From Cryptomeria japonica (Eukaryota; Streptophyta; Pinopsida; Cupressales; Cupressaceae), in assembly GCF_030272615.1 (NCBI RefSeq), contig NC_081415.1:190118270-190182269 (forward strand): 64,000 bases of DNA, in the 5' to 3' direction. Positions 44,778 through 55,850 of the stretch are shown here, piece after piece; position 1 is the first letter of the stretch; each line of letters starts with the position of its first letter. Position numbers and translations under genes: made by a program. The notes below the pieces were generated by a model. The model had not been told where the DNA came from. It worked only from the letters and a program-made list of their open reading frames with translations, and did not search any database.

Positions 44778-45937
44778 TGATGAATACTAAGAGGGGGGGG
44801 TGAATTAGTATGCCAAAAAACTCTGTATTTAAACACTTAAACAGTCTGAAGATAAACCGGTAAAATAGCTTAATAGATAGACTAATTAATACACATGCAA
44901 ACCAAAATGCAAGTAAAGCATTCACCCACAAAAGCAATACAACCATAACATAAAATATTTGACGTGGAAACCCAAATGGGAAAAACCACCGTGAGATGGA
45001 ACTCACAAGTCACTATCTGCAAAATAGAAACCAGACCGGTTAAGGTCTTACAATGTTCTTCACCAGAATAGATCCTGTTAGGGATCTCGATCTCTGTTAG
45101 GAGATAAGTCTAATTAAAGACTACCTTGCTGAGGATTTTAGATTCACAGAGGTGAACCACCTTGTTAGAGTATTTTACAAAGGCTTTTGTGCCTACCCGG
45201 TTAAGGGCTACAGACTTGTCAAAGATGTGAGTAATCAACAAGTGTTTGATCTATCTGATAGCACAAACTGCTCGGTTAGATCCAGTATAGTTCACTCCTA
45301 ATGCATTCTAGCATTACTTCGGTCTTCTCTATCTCTCTCTTAGTTACAACTTGATCTTCTCAGATAAGATCACTCTTACAACAACTCAACAACCACCTTA
45401 AACCCTAGCACAACATAAACCCTTTTCAACAACTCAAAAAACCTAGACATGATTTCCTTTTAAAGGAATCTGATTTCATGTCAATCCAATAGGATTACAT
45501 TACAATTTCCTAGGTTCAATGAATCTAGAAATATTCAGTAACATGACACAAAAAGCACCGTCAGTGTGTCAGCACCGTCAAACAATCGGTGGATTGGCAA
45601 CTCATCACAAAAATGCCGGTTGGTAACTCATCACAGAGTATTACTGGTTCATACAAAATACCGGTTGCTAGTTTGACAAAAATGAAGACTGGTAAGAATG
45701 TGTTATGCCGCTTTGCTCCCTCATACCACTTGAGATCTATGAACTGCTTGGGGTCGATATGCTACTTCAGACCGGGAAACACATTCTGCAAAATCACTAA
45801 TAGTCTAAAGATTAGAGTACAACGTACTGGTTGGAACAAATACCGGTTGAGCTCTAGCTCATACATATAAAGGGGATCTCAATACAAGTGTGTGTCCATC
45901 AATGACAATCACAACATAAACATCAAAAATGCCAACA
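44778..45937 (-). repeat. NA-2 5' LTR (1,160 bp)
   Basis: Same borders as 38241-39416 (TGATGAATAC ... GCCAACA). Differences between the two are scattered single bases plus small indels, so the insertion is not fresh; I did not compute a distance. Confidence 0.9.
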
Positions 45938-45942
45938 GGCCA

Positions 45943-46178
45943 GTGAGTGAATATTGTGGGTCACAAATCCCATCGAGGTTTTTCCCACACCAGGTTTCCT
46001 TGTTAAATATCTTGTGTTATGGTGTGTTCTCTATGTTGTCTCTGTTATTCTTATTTGCTGCATTAATTTTTATTTATCAGTACACTCTTTTGGGATACAA
46101 AGTTCTAAATAAGTTTAAATACATTGATTCACCCCCCCCCCCCTCTCAGTGTCTTTGGGACTGTCATTGATTCTAACA
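45943..46178 (+). repeat. NA-1 3' LTR, second part
   Basis: Continues exactly where 38240 stops (GTGAGTGAATATTGTGGG) and ends TTGATTCTAACA; aligns with 32413-32661 of the 5' LTR. It carries a run of eleven or more C at 46131-46143 followed by CTCTCAGTG. Confidence 0.85.
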
Positions 46179-46183
46179 AACTT

Positions 46184-47880
46184 TGTGTTTTCTTTAAATT
46201 TCATTTTTTTAGGCACTTAAATTGCTATATAGTTAAAGAACAAATCTGTCTTTCATGTTTTCAGAAAAATCAGAGAGGTAGGAGAGTATGCTCTTGTCTT
46301 TTTACAGACAATAAAAAATCTAGACCCTCGAAGCTTTTTTTTAAACTTTAGATTTGTGTACCTTTAGCGGGCCTATCAAAGTGGGAAAAAGTATTCACCT
46401 TGTGAGATCGACCCAAGTGAATACAACTAGACCTGAGCATTTCAACTCACTATAATAAATAGTCCTCTGATGATTAAAGTCTTAGAGGATGGGATTATTT
46501 GGTTTTTCTCTTTGAGCTCTCTCATAATGAGCATTTTGTAGGGCCTCACGGTCTCAATCACGTTTACGTGACTACAACTTATTTCGGTACCTTGTCGGGC
46601 TATAGGCCTTAATCATGCTTGTGTGACTTCAAGGGGTAATTTCAAATAGAATTCCTGACTAAGAACCATAAGATAGAAGCTACCTGGTTCACCTTTGAAA
46701 GAGGGATAATCTTTGTGTAAGAGAGATAGTAACTCTCCCCAGACACTTTCCATATTGTGCCCCCATTAGTGCTTGGAGTTGGCTAATACGACATTGAGAA
46801 TCCATTGCGTGAGACTCAGTGGTTGTATTTTGATTAGCTATTGGGTGTGTACCTAAGTCAGCAAGAAAAGGTTTTCTTCTCTAAGCCAACTTTTGTAGGG
46901 TTAGCATGTTGTGATTGAATTCATTATATATATCTTACATGTTTTCTATGTTTTCATCCCTAAAACTGAAATACTAAAACTGGAGAAAATGAATCAAACA
47001 AATCAACAACTCAATGATAAAGTGTTTGTGTCCAAAACTGGTCTCTATCAGTAATCGAAAGATCAGTCCTTATCAAAAACTGGTAGTCATCAGTTGTTCA
47101 CAAACTCTGCCTATCAGAATTTCATTTTTGTCTAGTTCTCTATCATATGAATTTATTGAATTGTTGTCTTGCTATATACATCTTGTCATACGAGCTTTCA
47201 TTGATCCTAATAGTTTGGCATCTGGCTTTACAAAATGTGTCATACAAGTCTGATAAAATTTCATTTGGTCTCTTACAGTCTGTCGTGCAAAAATATGTAA
47301 CATTCAACATATTATCATCTGGAGTTTGCCCAACTGTCGTACAAAATTAGGCAGCAACTCATACGAAATACTATCTTTATCGTCTGGTAATTGTTAAACT
47401 GTCATCTAGACCTGCAAAATTTGGCATACAAATTCCTTTTCTTGTCAGTCAAAATAGTCAAAATAGTCAAACCTGCTCAAATCAGTCTACAGCCAGTGAG
47501 CATAAAACTGGACATCATAATTCAGAGCATAAACAATCTTGATAGTGTACCCTTGTTGTTGTGCTGCATAATTTTGTCAATTATCTCTCAGCTAGTTAAA
47601 TCAACTACTTATCAAACTTAAGTTAACATCTTATACAAGATAGATCATTCCTGAAACCAAACCAGATCTTAGTTACTTCCCTCAATCACTATGTTAAATG
47701 AACAATTAGCTCCCATTTGATCTTGACATCTGCATCACATCTATCTCTCAGTCCCGTTAGTTGTAAATGCCTGTTCAGACCAGAAGTTATCGCAACAAAA
47801 CTGACAAAGGTAAAGGGGCAATCTTTTCATCATAAGACAATCCATTCTTTGTAGAAGAGCCCATTTCCAATAAACACTCA
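46184..47880 (+). other. Tat-2 untranslated leader, second part
   Basis: No coherent coding frame and no match to the ORF1 of Tat-1 and Tat-3 that I can see. It contains the second word array (47171-47440). The last 120 bases begin to read like a Gag N-terminus (RSYRNKTDKGKG near 47785). Confidence 0.5.
47171..47440 (+). repeat. Tat-2 leader word array, second part
   Basis: TGTCATACGAG (47174), TGTCATACAAG (47239), TGTCGTGCAAA (47281), TGTCGTACAAA (47335), CTCATACGAAA (47358), ATCGTCTGG (47379) and GGCATACAAA (47422) share the consensus TGTCRTACRA, the same word as at 31388-31580. Confidence 0.55.
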
Positions 47881-49400
47881 TTGTCAAATTTACAAATTTT
47901 TTATCAGTCCTTATCTCCCATCATGTCTAGAGAAAGGCAAGAACAACAAGATGCTTATGAAAACCTCAACACCCATGCCACTGACATTGATTCTTCATCA
48001 AAAGAATCCATAGCTTCTGAACCTTCGAAAACTAGTATAAATAAATGTCTAAACGATAAGCATTTCCGAAAGATGATGAAAGTCATCATGTCTAGAGAAA
48101 AAGAGGGCTGTCTTCTAGAGCTAGAAAAGCAAGGCATCAAAATTCCTATTAATTATAATGTTTAAAGCCTCATCACAAAAGAGGAAGAGACACCTTTAGG
48201 CTTGGTAAAGAAACGATTGCAAGTGTTACAGACTAAAATCACAGAACTGAAAAACAAAGATAAATCACCAAAGCAATATTCTCTAGACACATTACGTTCA
48301 TTTCCATTTGACAAAAACCTTTACATGCCTCCACTTCCCTCCAAAGTAGAGATGCCTAAGTTTGACAAATATGATGGAAATGCAGATCTTCAAGACCATG
48401 TCAGAGAATTTTGTGCTTTATGTATAGAATTCATGCACGAACAAACATCTCATGCACATTTTCTCGAGGAGTTTAGGAGGGCAAGCTATGGAATGGTTTT
48501 CAAGCCTACCTATGGGAATCAAAAAAATTATGGAATTAATATAATTGTTTCTACAACAAAACTCCTATAACATTCATCATCCAGTCACTATGATCTAACT
48601 TTGCAACACTAAATAGAAAATAGGAGAACCTTTTCTTACTTTTCTTCAACGTTGGAGAAAGATGTTCTCTAGATATTCACAGCCTATTCTAGATTCTGAG
48701 AAGATGGATATCTTTGTCAATAACCTAATCCCTGAATTGAAATATAGTATCCAAATGCAAGTCTACCCTTCATTCAACAAAATGGTAGATAGTGCCCTCA
48801 GAATGGAAGATGTGCTCATAAAGAAAGGAGATGTATCATTTTGGAAAGAAACATCGCAAGGTTCTAGTTCTAAAGAAAAGAACAAATACTGGAAATACGA
48901 AAAAATATAACAATAAGAACATTGTTAATGACGAAGTGGTAGACGCTGTTAAAGAAAAATCAAAATCCATAATATTTAACCTGGCTAGTGCAACATAAGA
49001 ACTCAAAGTAGCTGAAATTGCAACAAAAAATCCTCCAAAAAAATCAAAAGAATGGTTTAAAGACTAACCTTGGCTTTCAAAGCCTAAACGTGATTTTACT
49101 CCTCTCGATGAATCATATGAATCAACTTTTAAAAATTTATTAGAAAATGACCTGATAATATTGCGAGACAATTCTAGACAATATAATCCAGAAGTTAAAC
49201 CCATATGGTGGAGGGAAAATGAATACTGTGAATACCATCGAAACAAGGGTCATAACATCAACAATTGCATGAAGCTCAGACATGAAATTCAAGATCTCAT
49301 CAATGCTCAAAAAATCATTGTTGGAAATCACACAACTAATGCTTATCACAAGGCTTTTAAAGATCCACTACCTACTTATGAACAAGGTGATTCCTAAAAT
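47881..49400 (+). pseudogene. Tat-2 Gag
   Basis: Gag in three frames. Frame 1, 47881-48450: MSRERQEQQDAYENLN, then SFPFDKNLYMPPLPSKVEMP and FDKYDGNADLQDHVREF. After a frameshift near 48450, FSRYSQPILDSEKMDIF and an open part to 48910. After another, IWWRENEYCEYHRNKGHNINN near 49205 (end C), the CX2HX4HX4C knuckle of Tat Gag. Order and blocks match Tat-1 Gag. Stops and shifts make it inactive. Confidence 0.75.
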
Positions 49401-50246
49401 TCCAAGGGAGGTGCTAAAATCAATTACACCTACACTAACAATGACAACGTGATCAACATGATTGAATCTTCCCAACCTGAATATTGCAATGTGATCATAA
49501 TCAAAGATAAACAAAATCAAGCACAAACTGCCAATAATGTGACCTACACTCAAAAGAAGGTTACTCTCCAAGGAGCTAGTTCCTCAACTTATGCTCAAAC
49601 AACATCAAATCTACCAACTTCTTTAAATAGACAATCAGACACAATCACGACTAGATCTAAGCAGCTGGCTTCATCATCATCTCCTGGTTATGGCATTGTC
49701 AAACAATTGAAAATAACTAACACTCAAATCTCCATTTTGGAACTACTTAAGATCTCTTCTACTCATAAAGAGATCCTGGACAAAGATTTTCTTACTACTA
49801 ATGTCCCTAAATATTTAGATATAGATCAGTTTCAATCTATGGTGGGTCACCTGACTTTGCCTCATTACCTCACTTTCTCTAAAGAAGATGATAACTCACT
49901 AAATCACCCACATAACCAGCCATTGGACATCGAAGCTATGATCCACAAGCACCGAGTTAAACATGTTTTGATAGATGGAGGCATTGGGTTGAATATTAGT
50001 ACCTACAATCTACTGACATGACTAGGCTTTTCTAAAAATGTCATTAATCCAACAAAGAAAATAACAATCAAAGCTTATGATGATGAAGAAAGAAACTCTA
50101 AAGGTTTGGTACTATTACCAATTAGGGTAGGACTTGTGGAAAGAGATTTTATCTTTCAGGTGCTTGATCTTCCTCTTTCATACAACATCTTATTGGATGG
50201 GCCATGGATTCACAAAATGAAAGCAATACCATTTACATACCATTAG
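49401..50246 (+). pseudogene. Tat-2 aspartic protease
   Basis: Open from 49449 to 50021: ISILELLKIS, YLDIDQFQSMVGHL, then the active site VLIDGGIGLNI at about 49966-50000, where Tat-1 has GGAG. A stop at 50019 interrupts; the frame continues with KKITIKAYDDEER and YNILLDGPWIHKM, in which Gly-Arg of the Tat-1 ILLGRPW block is Asp-Gly. It ends at 50246. Same frame as the linker downstream. Confidence 0.75.
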
Positions 50247-51340
50247 TGCTTGAAATTTCCTTATAACGAAGTTGAAGTCAGTATTGCTGCTGATACAAGC
50301 TATACCTATAATGCATTAATGCAGAGTAATGATGCTTTTGTTCCTCATAATAGAGCAGCCTCTATAGCTGAAAGTTCAAAAACTCTAATGAAAGATTTAG
50401 AAAAGAAATTGAAAATCACAAATACTGGCATGGATGGATACAAAATAGAACCTGCACTTTCACTAATGTCTCTTCCTCCATCGCCAAGACAATCGGGAAA
50501 ACCATCAAAGGTTATGAAACCACAAACTTCAACTCCAAATGTCATTTATGATGGTCTCTTTATACAATCCTCTACTTCCCTTGCAGATTAAATAGAAGAG
50601 GATGTTGTTCTCAAATGGCTTTTCAAAGAAGATAGTATAAACAAACAAATACAACATTGTCAAATTTCCTCGACACAATATGGTCTAGACTATAGGATGA
50701 TTCAACGCATGGGATATTTAGATCCTTTGGGCAAGCATCAAGAAGGTATTGTTGAGCCTATTCAACTACAAACTAAGTCTAAAAATGATAAAGATGGACT
50801 CGAGTACAATCCAAGACAGCCATTAGATCAGAAACATACTTCTCATCATCAAGCTAAGTGGAGGAAAAAGATACTACCTTCAACATCAAAGGAAATTAAT
50901 ACTCAACACTGCAAGAAGTAGAATTCCTAGAGGATATGAGAGAAGAGCTAGAAAGAATTAGAGAATTGTTTGCACCACTGAACAGTCTGGTCACATATAC
51001 TGGTCAACAACAAGTAGATGATTCAAAAACTGATTCAAATGAGTATGAATGGGGTCTAGATCATCTCATAGATACATCTGCTACAAAAACCCCTGAAGAA
51101 TCTAGTGATATCACAGATGATGCACAAGAGCTGATATGCTTAAAACTGCAAAAGGAAATAGAAGAAATCAGACTAAAAAGACAAGAAGACTATGAACAAC
51201 AGCTAAAGGAAGAAATGATGCAAGAAAATTCTTCACCTACTATATCTCCCTCTCATGAGATAGAAAAAATCAGGTATGGAACTACAAAAGAAGAAGTAGG
51301 ACCAGTCATTAGTCCAGAGGAAGCTGAATGGGAAAGATGA
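50247..51340 (+). pseudogene. Tat-2 protease-RT linker with G-patch-like segment
   Basis: Collinear with the Tat-1 linker: open 50250-50591, the IQRMGYLDPLGKHQEG block at 50700-50745 (G-patch-like), a frameshift near 50925, then MREELERIRELFAPLNSL and SKTDSNEYEWG at about 51027-51060. It runs to a stop at 51340, and Tat-2 is cut at 51460 before RT. Confidence 0.65.
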
Positions 51341-51459
51341 CAGGGACTAACGAAACCATCAAGGTTATGTCAATAGGTATGTCAAATATAAGTGATAAAT
51401 GAACCAAATCATAAAGGAACTTGCAACATCAATGATGTAGGTATTGATACTATACATAC

Positions 51460-52595
51460 TGTATGCACATAAAAATGGCTATAAGCAATTAAATAAAAAA
51501 TTTATATTTATTTAATGATTTTTTCTTCTACTAAATAGTTAATTTGAAAAGATTAATTTATTTAATTCATTTTCATGTCTTTCTATTAATTGATATTTTA
51601 TTAATTAATTCATCTATCCTATTCCTCTAATTAATTAAATATCTAATATTTAATTATCTTTTTAACCAAGTTAATTAAATATTATCTTCTCCAAACAATT
51701 AAATATCTAATATTTAGTAGTTATTCTTCTATCGTATAGTCTCACATATTAAATATTTTCTAAATTATTTAAACCCCTTTTCCAACTCACCTTCCATCTC
51801 CACTTCATCTCCCCTTTGCCAACTCATCAAACATGTGGCTAAGGAAATTAATATTTCTTAAATATTAATTCATCATTTATTTTCAACCTCCAAATTTAAT
51901 GAAAATTATGTACATACATATATTTCATAACCATTTACTATATTCTCTCCAACACCCCCTACATCTTAGGAAGGACTTGAGTCCACTTGTCCTATCATGC
52001 CTAAATCTTCTTCAACCATCCTTAGATTCTCTCAGTCAACAACCCTGTCAAGGTGAGATGAGTGACACTTGTCTTCTCCTTCCCCCTTTCTCTCAACCTT
52101 CACCTTTGCTCACAACCATCCAAATCTGTAGATCTGATCATGACCATTGATCTTAGCCACATCATCTCATCCTCTCAAAGTCTATAAAATCAAGAGCTTT
52201 AGTTGAGAGAGAGTTAGTCTTCAAATCAATTTTTGTATCCGTGAGTTTTAATCTTGAAGCAAATAGCAAATATCAAATAGAAATTAGCATTTTAGCATAA
52301 TCATGTAGTATTGTATATCATAGCATCAGTTAACTACAACTTATCAGTCCATTCTTCATATGCCATCTTGGAAGCCATCAGTGCATTGTCTGAGAGCACA
52401 CCATCTGCAACCAAGAACAGTGGAGTTAGGACACAATGGGACATAAGCCATGAAGGTAATATTAGTATTTTATTTCATATGTACTTCATGTAGTTTCATT
52501 GGTTGAATTTGGATTTCCTATAGTATTTCTATTGGTATTTTGTGAAACTAACTTATTGCAGGAAGCATTCTAAGGATGAAATTCAAGTCAACACA
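51460..52595 (+). repeat. Tat-3 5' LTR (1,136 bp)
   Basis: TGTATGCACATAAAAATGG start, TCAACACA end, three bases before the primer site. AT-rich with TTAATTAAAT words at 51490-51720; TATA box at 52183. Start resembles that of Tat-1. Confidence 0.8.
52183..52190 (+). promoter_or_regulatory. TATA box of the Tat-3 LTR
   Basis: TATAAAAT followed by CAAGAGCTTTAG; same arrangement as the other two Tat LTRs, and about 400 bases before the LTR end. Confidence 0.6.
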
Positions 52596-52598
52596 TTT

Positions 52599-52616
52599 TG
52601 GCGCCCACCGTGGGGC
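52599..52616 (+). other. Tat-3 primer-binding site
   Basis: TGGCGCCCACCGTGGGGC. The two differences from the Tat-1/Tat-2 site (C/T and G/A) suggest this is the ancestral form and the others have decayed by C-to-T change. Confidence 0.85.
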
Positions 52617-54442
52617 TTATGGAACTTGCATATACCTTTAAAAATATTGCAAAAAGTAAAATTGATGCATTTGTAATGCAGATTCACGCATGTGTGATTT
52701 TTGACAGCGCTTTTGTTCTGTAGGTTAGCACATTTGCATCCTAGGTTAGCGCATTTACATCCTAGTTTAGCACATTCGCAGCCTAGGTTATTGCTTTTGT
52801 CTTAAAGTCTGCGCATTTGCATCATAGGTTCATGCATTTGTGTCCTAGCTTAGCGCATTTGTCAAAGAAATCACGCTTTTGTATCCACAGAGCAACACTT
52901 TTGCAATCTAGGTTAGCTCTTTTGACCTACAGGTTAGTGCTTTTGAGCAAGAAGATAGCACATATGTTAGATTAGTGCTTCTGTTTACAAACTAACAAAA
53001 ATTTCTTGTAGGTTCGGATGCCCAAGAAATCAGATTTTTCAGATTACTAACATGCATGTGCAGGATGGTATTTAAGGCAAATTTTATGCATTTCCTCATA
53101 TAGTTAATTAAAAGCCTTATTTTGGGAAGTAACATATCATATCTTGTTCATTTATTTAACTAAGAAGATGAATTGACATCATGCAACTTGTATTTTTAGT
53201 AACTTCTCTAAAATAGTTGCACATAGACTTTTAAAAAGACTAAAATAAACACCATGCTTGTTGGAGCAACATCTCCAAATAGGACTTAGCCAACAATTGC
53301 ATTGAAAGGATTAAAAAGAACACTTATATTCTGTGTGTCGAAAGTGGTAGGTATATGCTCTTCCTTAATTGAGTGACCAAAAAGACAAACCCACTCTTTT
53401 ATGCTTTCTTTACTTTCAAGCAATTAAAACCTTTAGGGGGCCTGCCTTCCCGAGCTGCCTTGAGGGGGCCAGTGAGAAGGGGACGACCTAAAGTGGAAAT
53501 GGGCTAATACCAAGTCCTTCCAATCCACTATAAATAAATCATGTTTGTGACGAAAGTCTCAAACAACATGTGTTGATAAGTCCATACCAACACTATGTTT
53601 CCCCATAAACCCTATAGAGTGTAACCTCTATAGGCTGGGAACCTTTTGTATTTATAGAGCTAAAAGTGCCATATGTATGGCCACATGACCGGAAGCCTTT
53701 ACTAAAAACTACTTGTACTAGTTGCCAAAATCCTTTTAATTGTTGGCGCAGGAGGTTGGACCTCTGAAGCCGCTAACATACATACAGTTCCTAGTAGAGA
53801 TATAAAGTTTTCCATGGGGAGTTATCATGGAAACTAGTGCTTAACTACCCCAGAGAAGTGAGTGCCAAGGGTGGAGCTAGTGGGGTCAAGCATCTAAATA
53901 TCTGCTTTGAATAGCGTAGCCTCGGGGGAAACCCCACGTGAGATTCAACAACTATTGTCTCAGCCTGCCATAGGATTTGTACTTGCTTGTGAATTTTGTT
54001 TATTAAACATTGTGTCTTCTATGTCTGTAACATGTTCCAAATGGTCAAAAATTGAAGAAAATTATCATCTACTAGTGAGCAAAAATCCAACAAATTGTTG
54101 AAAAAGTTTGATCAAAAGGGTAATACAAAAGCTTTCCAATACTTGAAACACCAGATCAAAACCAGAGTGTCAAAAAATTAGTATCAAAATAATTCTTGAA
54201 GTAGGTTTGTCTCTAAACCATCACGTATTGTCAAACTAGCTCAACAACTAGGTCACTAGTCCAACAGGTTATTCCCAAGAAGTTCAATAAACATCAACAT
54301 TCAACAAGATATTGATTCAAACATCTTAAGTGCAAAAATCAACATCCATTGTCAAGTCTCTCATCAGGATAATCAAATCCTCTATCACAAAGCTTGATCA
54401 ATCTATACTAGGTTCAATAATCTTGGATATATCTTTCCTATT
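52617..54442 (+). other. Tat-3 untranslated leader
   Basis: Word array at 52680-52990, then CCTGCCTTCCCGAG (53441-53454) and GTGACGAAAGTC (53547-53558), both shared with the Tat-1 leader. No coherent frame. Confidence 0.6.
52680..52990 (+). repeat. Tat-3 leader word array (TTAGCGCATTTG type)
   Basis: About a dozen copies: TTAGCACATTTG (52724), TTAGCGCATTTA (52744), TTAGCACATTCG (52766), TGCGCATTTG (52811), ATGCATTTG, TTAGCGCATTTG (52852), CACGCTTTTG, AACACTTTTG, TTAGCTCTTTTG, TTAGTGCTTTTG, ATAGCACATATG and TTAGTGCTTCTG. Several are followed by (C/G)TCCTAG. The word is the same as in Tat-1. Confidence 0.7.
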
Positions 54443-54781
54443 TTGAACCTAGGTTATATCAAAAATCAAAATTGCACCAACATTGGAATCAAACAAACTT
54501 GTAAATTGTCAAATGCTTATATGACTTTTAAGTATCACCTTAAGAAAACAAAACCCAGTTATAAAGCTACTGAGAAAAGGATAAGATTCTTGTATATCAA
54601 TCGCAAGATCTTATTGAAACATAGGACATTCCTACACCGTTTTTGTCACTACTTACGTGGTTGCGGTATAGAATTTGATGGTGAAATTTTGCAAAGATGT
54701 GCTTTTCAACAAAGAGACGCTTTATCCCAACGAACAAACAATAGTGGTAAAATCAAAAAGGCATATCTTCCTAAACCAATA
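54443..54781 (+). pseudogene. Tat-3 ORF1, interrupted
   Basis: Open for about 113 codons and cut by the copia insertion. Basic; FLYINRKILLKHRTFLHRF aligns with Tat-1 ORF1, followed by GIEFDGE, a Cys/Gln patch and GKIKKAYLPKP. After the copia element the frame ends within a few codons past 61304, so little is missing. Function unknown. Confidence 0.65.
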
Positions 54782-55837
54782 TGTTAGGTCTCGGAGGCAA
54801 CTGAGAGGGGGGGGCGGGTGAATCAGTTGACCAATATAAATTAAACCAAAAAAAACTTAGCCAAATTATTACTTAATACGTGTGAACCAATCTGTTATAC
54901 CGGTGGATAGTTTTAATAGATAAATGCAATACTGGTAAAGATTAATGCATGAAACAAAAGGAAAAAGTCATCCACAAAACATAACACCAATATTTGTACA
55001 TGGAAACCCTGTAAGGAGAAAAACCATGGTGGGAAACCTTACCCACAATCAGATGATACTACTACAGATAGTAAGTGTACATAAATGGGGTCTACACATG
55101 CAGAAAGGCCAAGCGCCTAGAGCTCACTACTCAACCACAAATGGGAGTCACACTGACTACAATTGGATGGTTAAATCCAATAAAAATGTAGTACACAAAA
55201 TAGCATCTTCATATGCTGGATTCAGTACTGGTGTAGTTTTGATATGCTTTCATAAAAACCTAGCTTCACCTTCAAATGATGTCTTCATGTATAGCTCTTC
55301 TTAATCTCACATATACCTTCACACTAATCCTTTTTCGCATTCCACACTTGATCTTACAAATAAGATCTTACATTTATATCATAACCTAAGACCAATTTTA
55401 GTAGGTCAGTTCTACAAGATATTACAATAAAATCATTTTACAAACAATACATTATCTGATGCAATAACTAATTGAACATGTCGGCTTAATGCATTTACAA
55501 CAATAATTAATCATCTCCAAAGCATGCCATGCTGATCTGGAAAAGATAAACCTGTCGGTGTAACCTTGGACCTATTTGCCGGTAACAACAAATATGCAAA
55601 TACGAATATACCAATAAACAATTCTCCAAGATAAGATGTCCAAATAATGTCTTCGACATTACCAGGTGTTTTCCATGCCATTCTGAGTGTCAGTGATCAT
55701 TATTTCTTATTGGTGTACCATATACTGGTGACTGTGCAAAAGTCACTTGTTTGCTGGTGAATGTTGTTGGATCTCCAAAGTGCTAGAGTTTTAGTAGGTG
55801 TTGACATCAATGACAAAACCATACCAAAATACCAACA
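54782..55837 (-). repeat. COP-1 3' LTR (1,056 bp)
   Basis: TGTTAGGTCTCGGAGGC ... AAAATACCAACA. Contains the block TCTACACATGCAGAAAGGCC at 55091-55110 shared with the solo LTR and NA-1. It holds about 80 bp (55635-55720) that the other LTR lacks. Confidence 0.92.
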
Positions 55838-55850
55838 ATCTCCCCCTTTG
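55838..55850 (-). other. COP-1 polypurine tract
   Basis: In element sense CAAAGGGGGAGAT next to the LTR start TGTTGG. CATCAATG (55805-55812) and CATTGATG (55852-55859) form an inverted repeat around the junction. Confidence 0.85.

Larger units (their letters stand above)
38241..45937 (-). mobile_element. NA-2: complete non-autonomous LTR element
   Basis: Minus-strand element of 7,697 bp with two LTRs (44778-45937 as 5', 38241-39416 as 3'), initiator-Met primer site, Gag, promoter-like block, ORF2 and polypurine tract. Flanked by GGCCA at 38236-38240 and 45938-45942. It carries no pol. Its LTR family differs from that of NA-1, yet gene order, ORF2 length and protein blocks are the same, so the gene pair moves between or has persisted across LTR families. 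Confidence 0.88.
31831..46178 (+). mobile_element. NA-1: complete non-autonomous LTR element (interrupted by NA-2)
   Basis: 5' LTR 31831-32661, initiator-Met primer site, gag with four zinc knuckles, TATA-like block, ORF2 of about 1,114 codons, polypurine tract 37661-37672, 3' LTR 37673-38240 continued at 45943-46178. Without NA-2 and its duplication the element is about 6.6 kb. No RT, integrase, RNase H or protease motif is visible in any frame, so it must be mobilised by another element. Primer site, polypurine context and LTR blocks link it to the copia element at 54782. Known relatives in concept are LARD and TR-GAG elements; the ORF2 content fits neither plainly. Confidence 0.8.
31826..46183. 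repeat. Target-site duplication aactt around NA-1
   Basis: AACTT at 31826-31830 directly before the 5' LTR of NA-1 and AACTT at 46179-46183 directly after the end of its interrupted 3' LTR. The match over 14.3 kb shows that everything between arrived as one insertion, with NA-2 later inside it. Confidence 0.85.
30260..51459 (+). mobile_element. Tat-2: Ty3/gypsy Tat element, split twice
   Basis: LTR 30260-31304, primer site 31311-31328 and leader to 31830; then the 14.3-kb NA-1 block (31831-46178 plus duplicate aactt); leader again 46184-47880; gag, protease and linker 47881-51340; then cut at 51460 by Tat-3. RT to integrase must lie beyond the window. Joining rests on the aactt duplication (31826-31830 and 46179-46183), on leader word arrays on both sides, and on the missing leader before 47881. 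Tat-2 itself sits in the gag of GYP-F. Confidence 0.75.

Noticed and set aside
54945-55304. 119-codon plus-strand ORF found twice (also 60481-60840)
   Set aside because: The two copies are simply the two LTRs of COP-1; conservation reflects LTR identity, not protein constraint.
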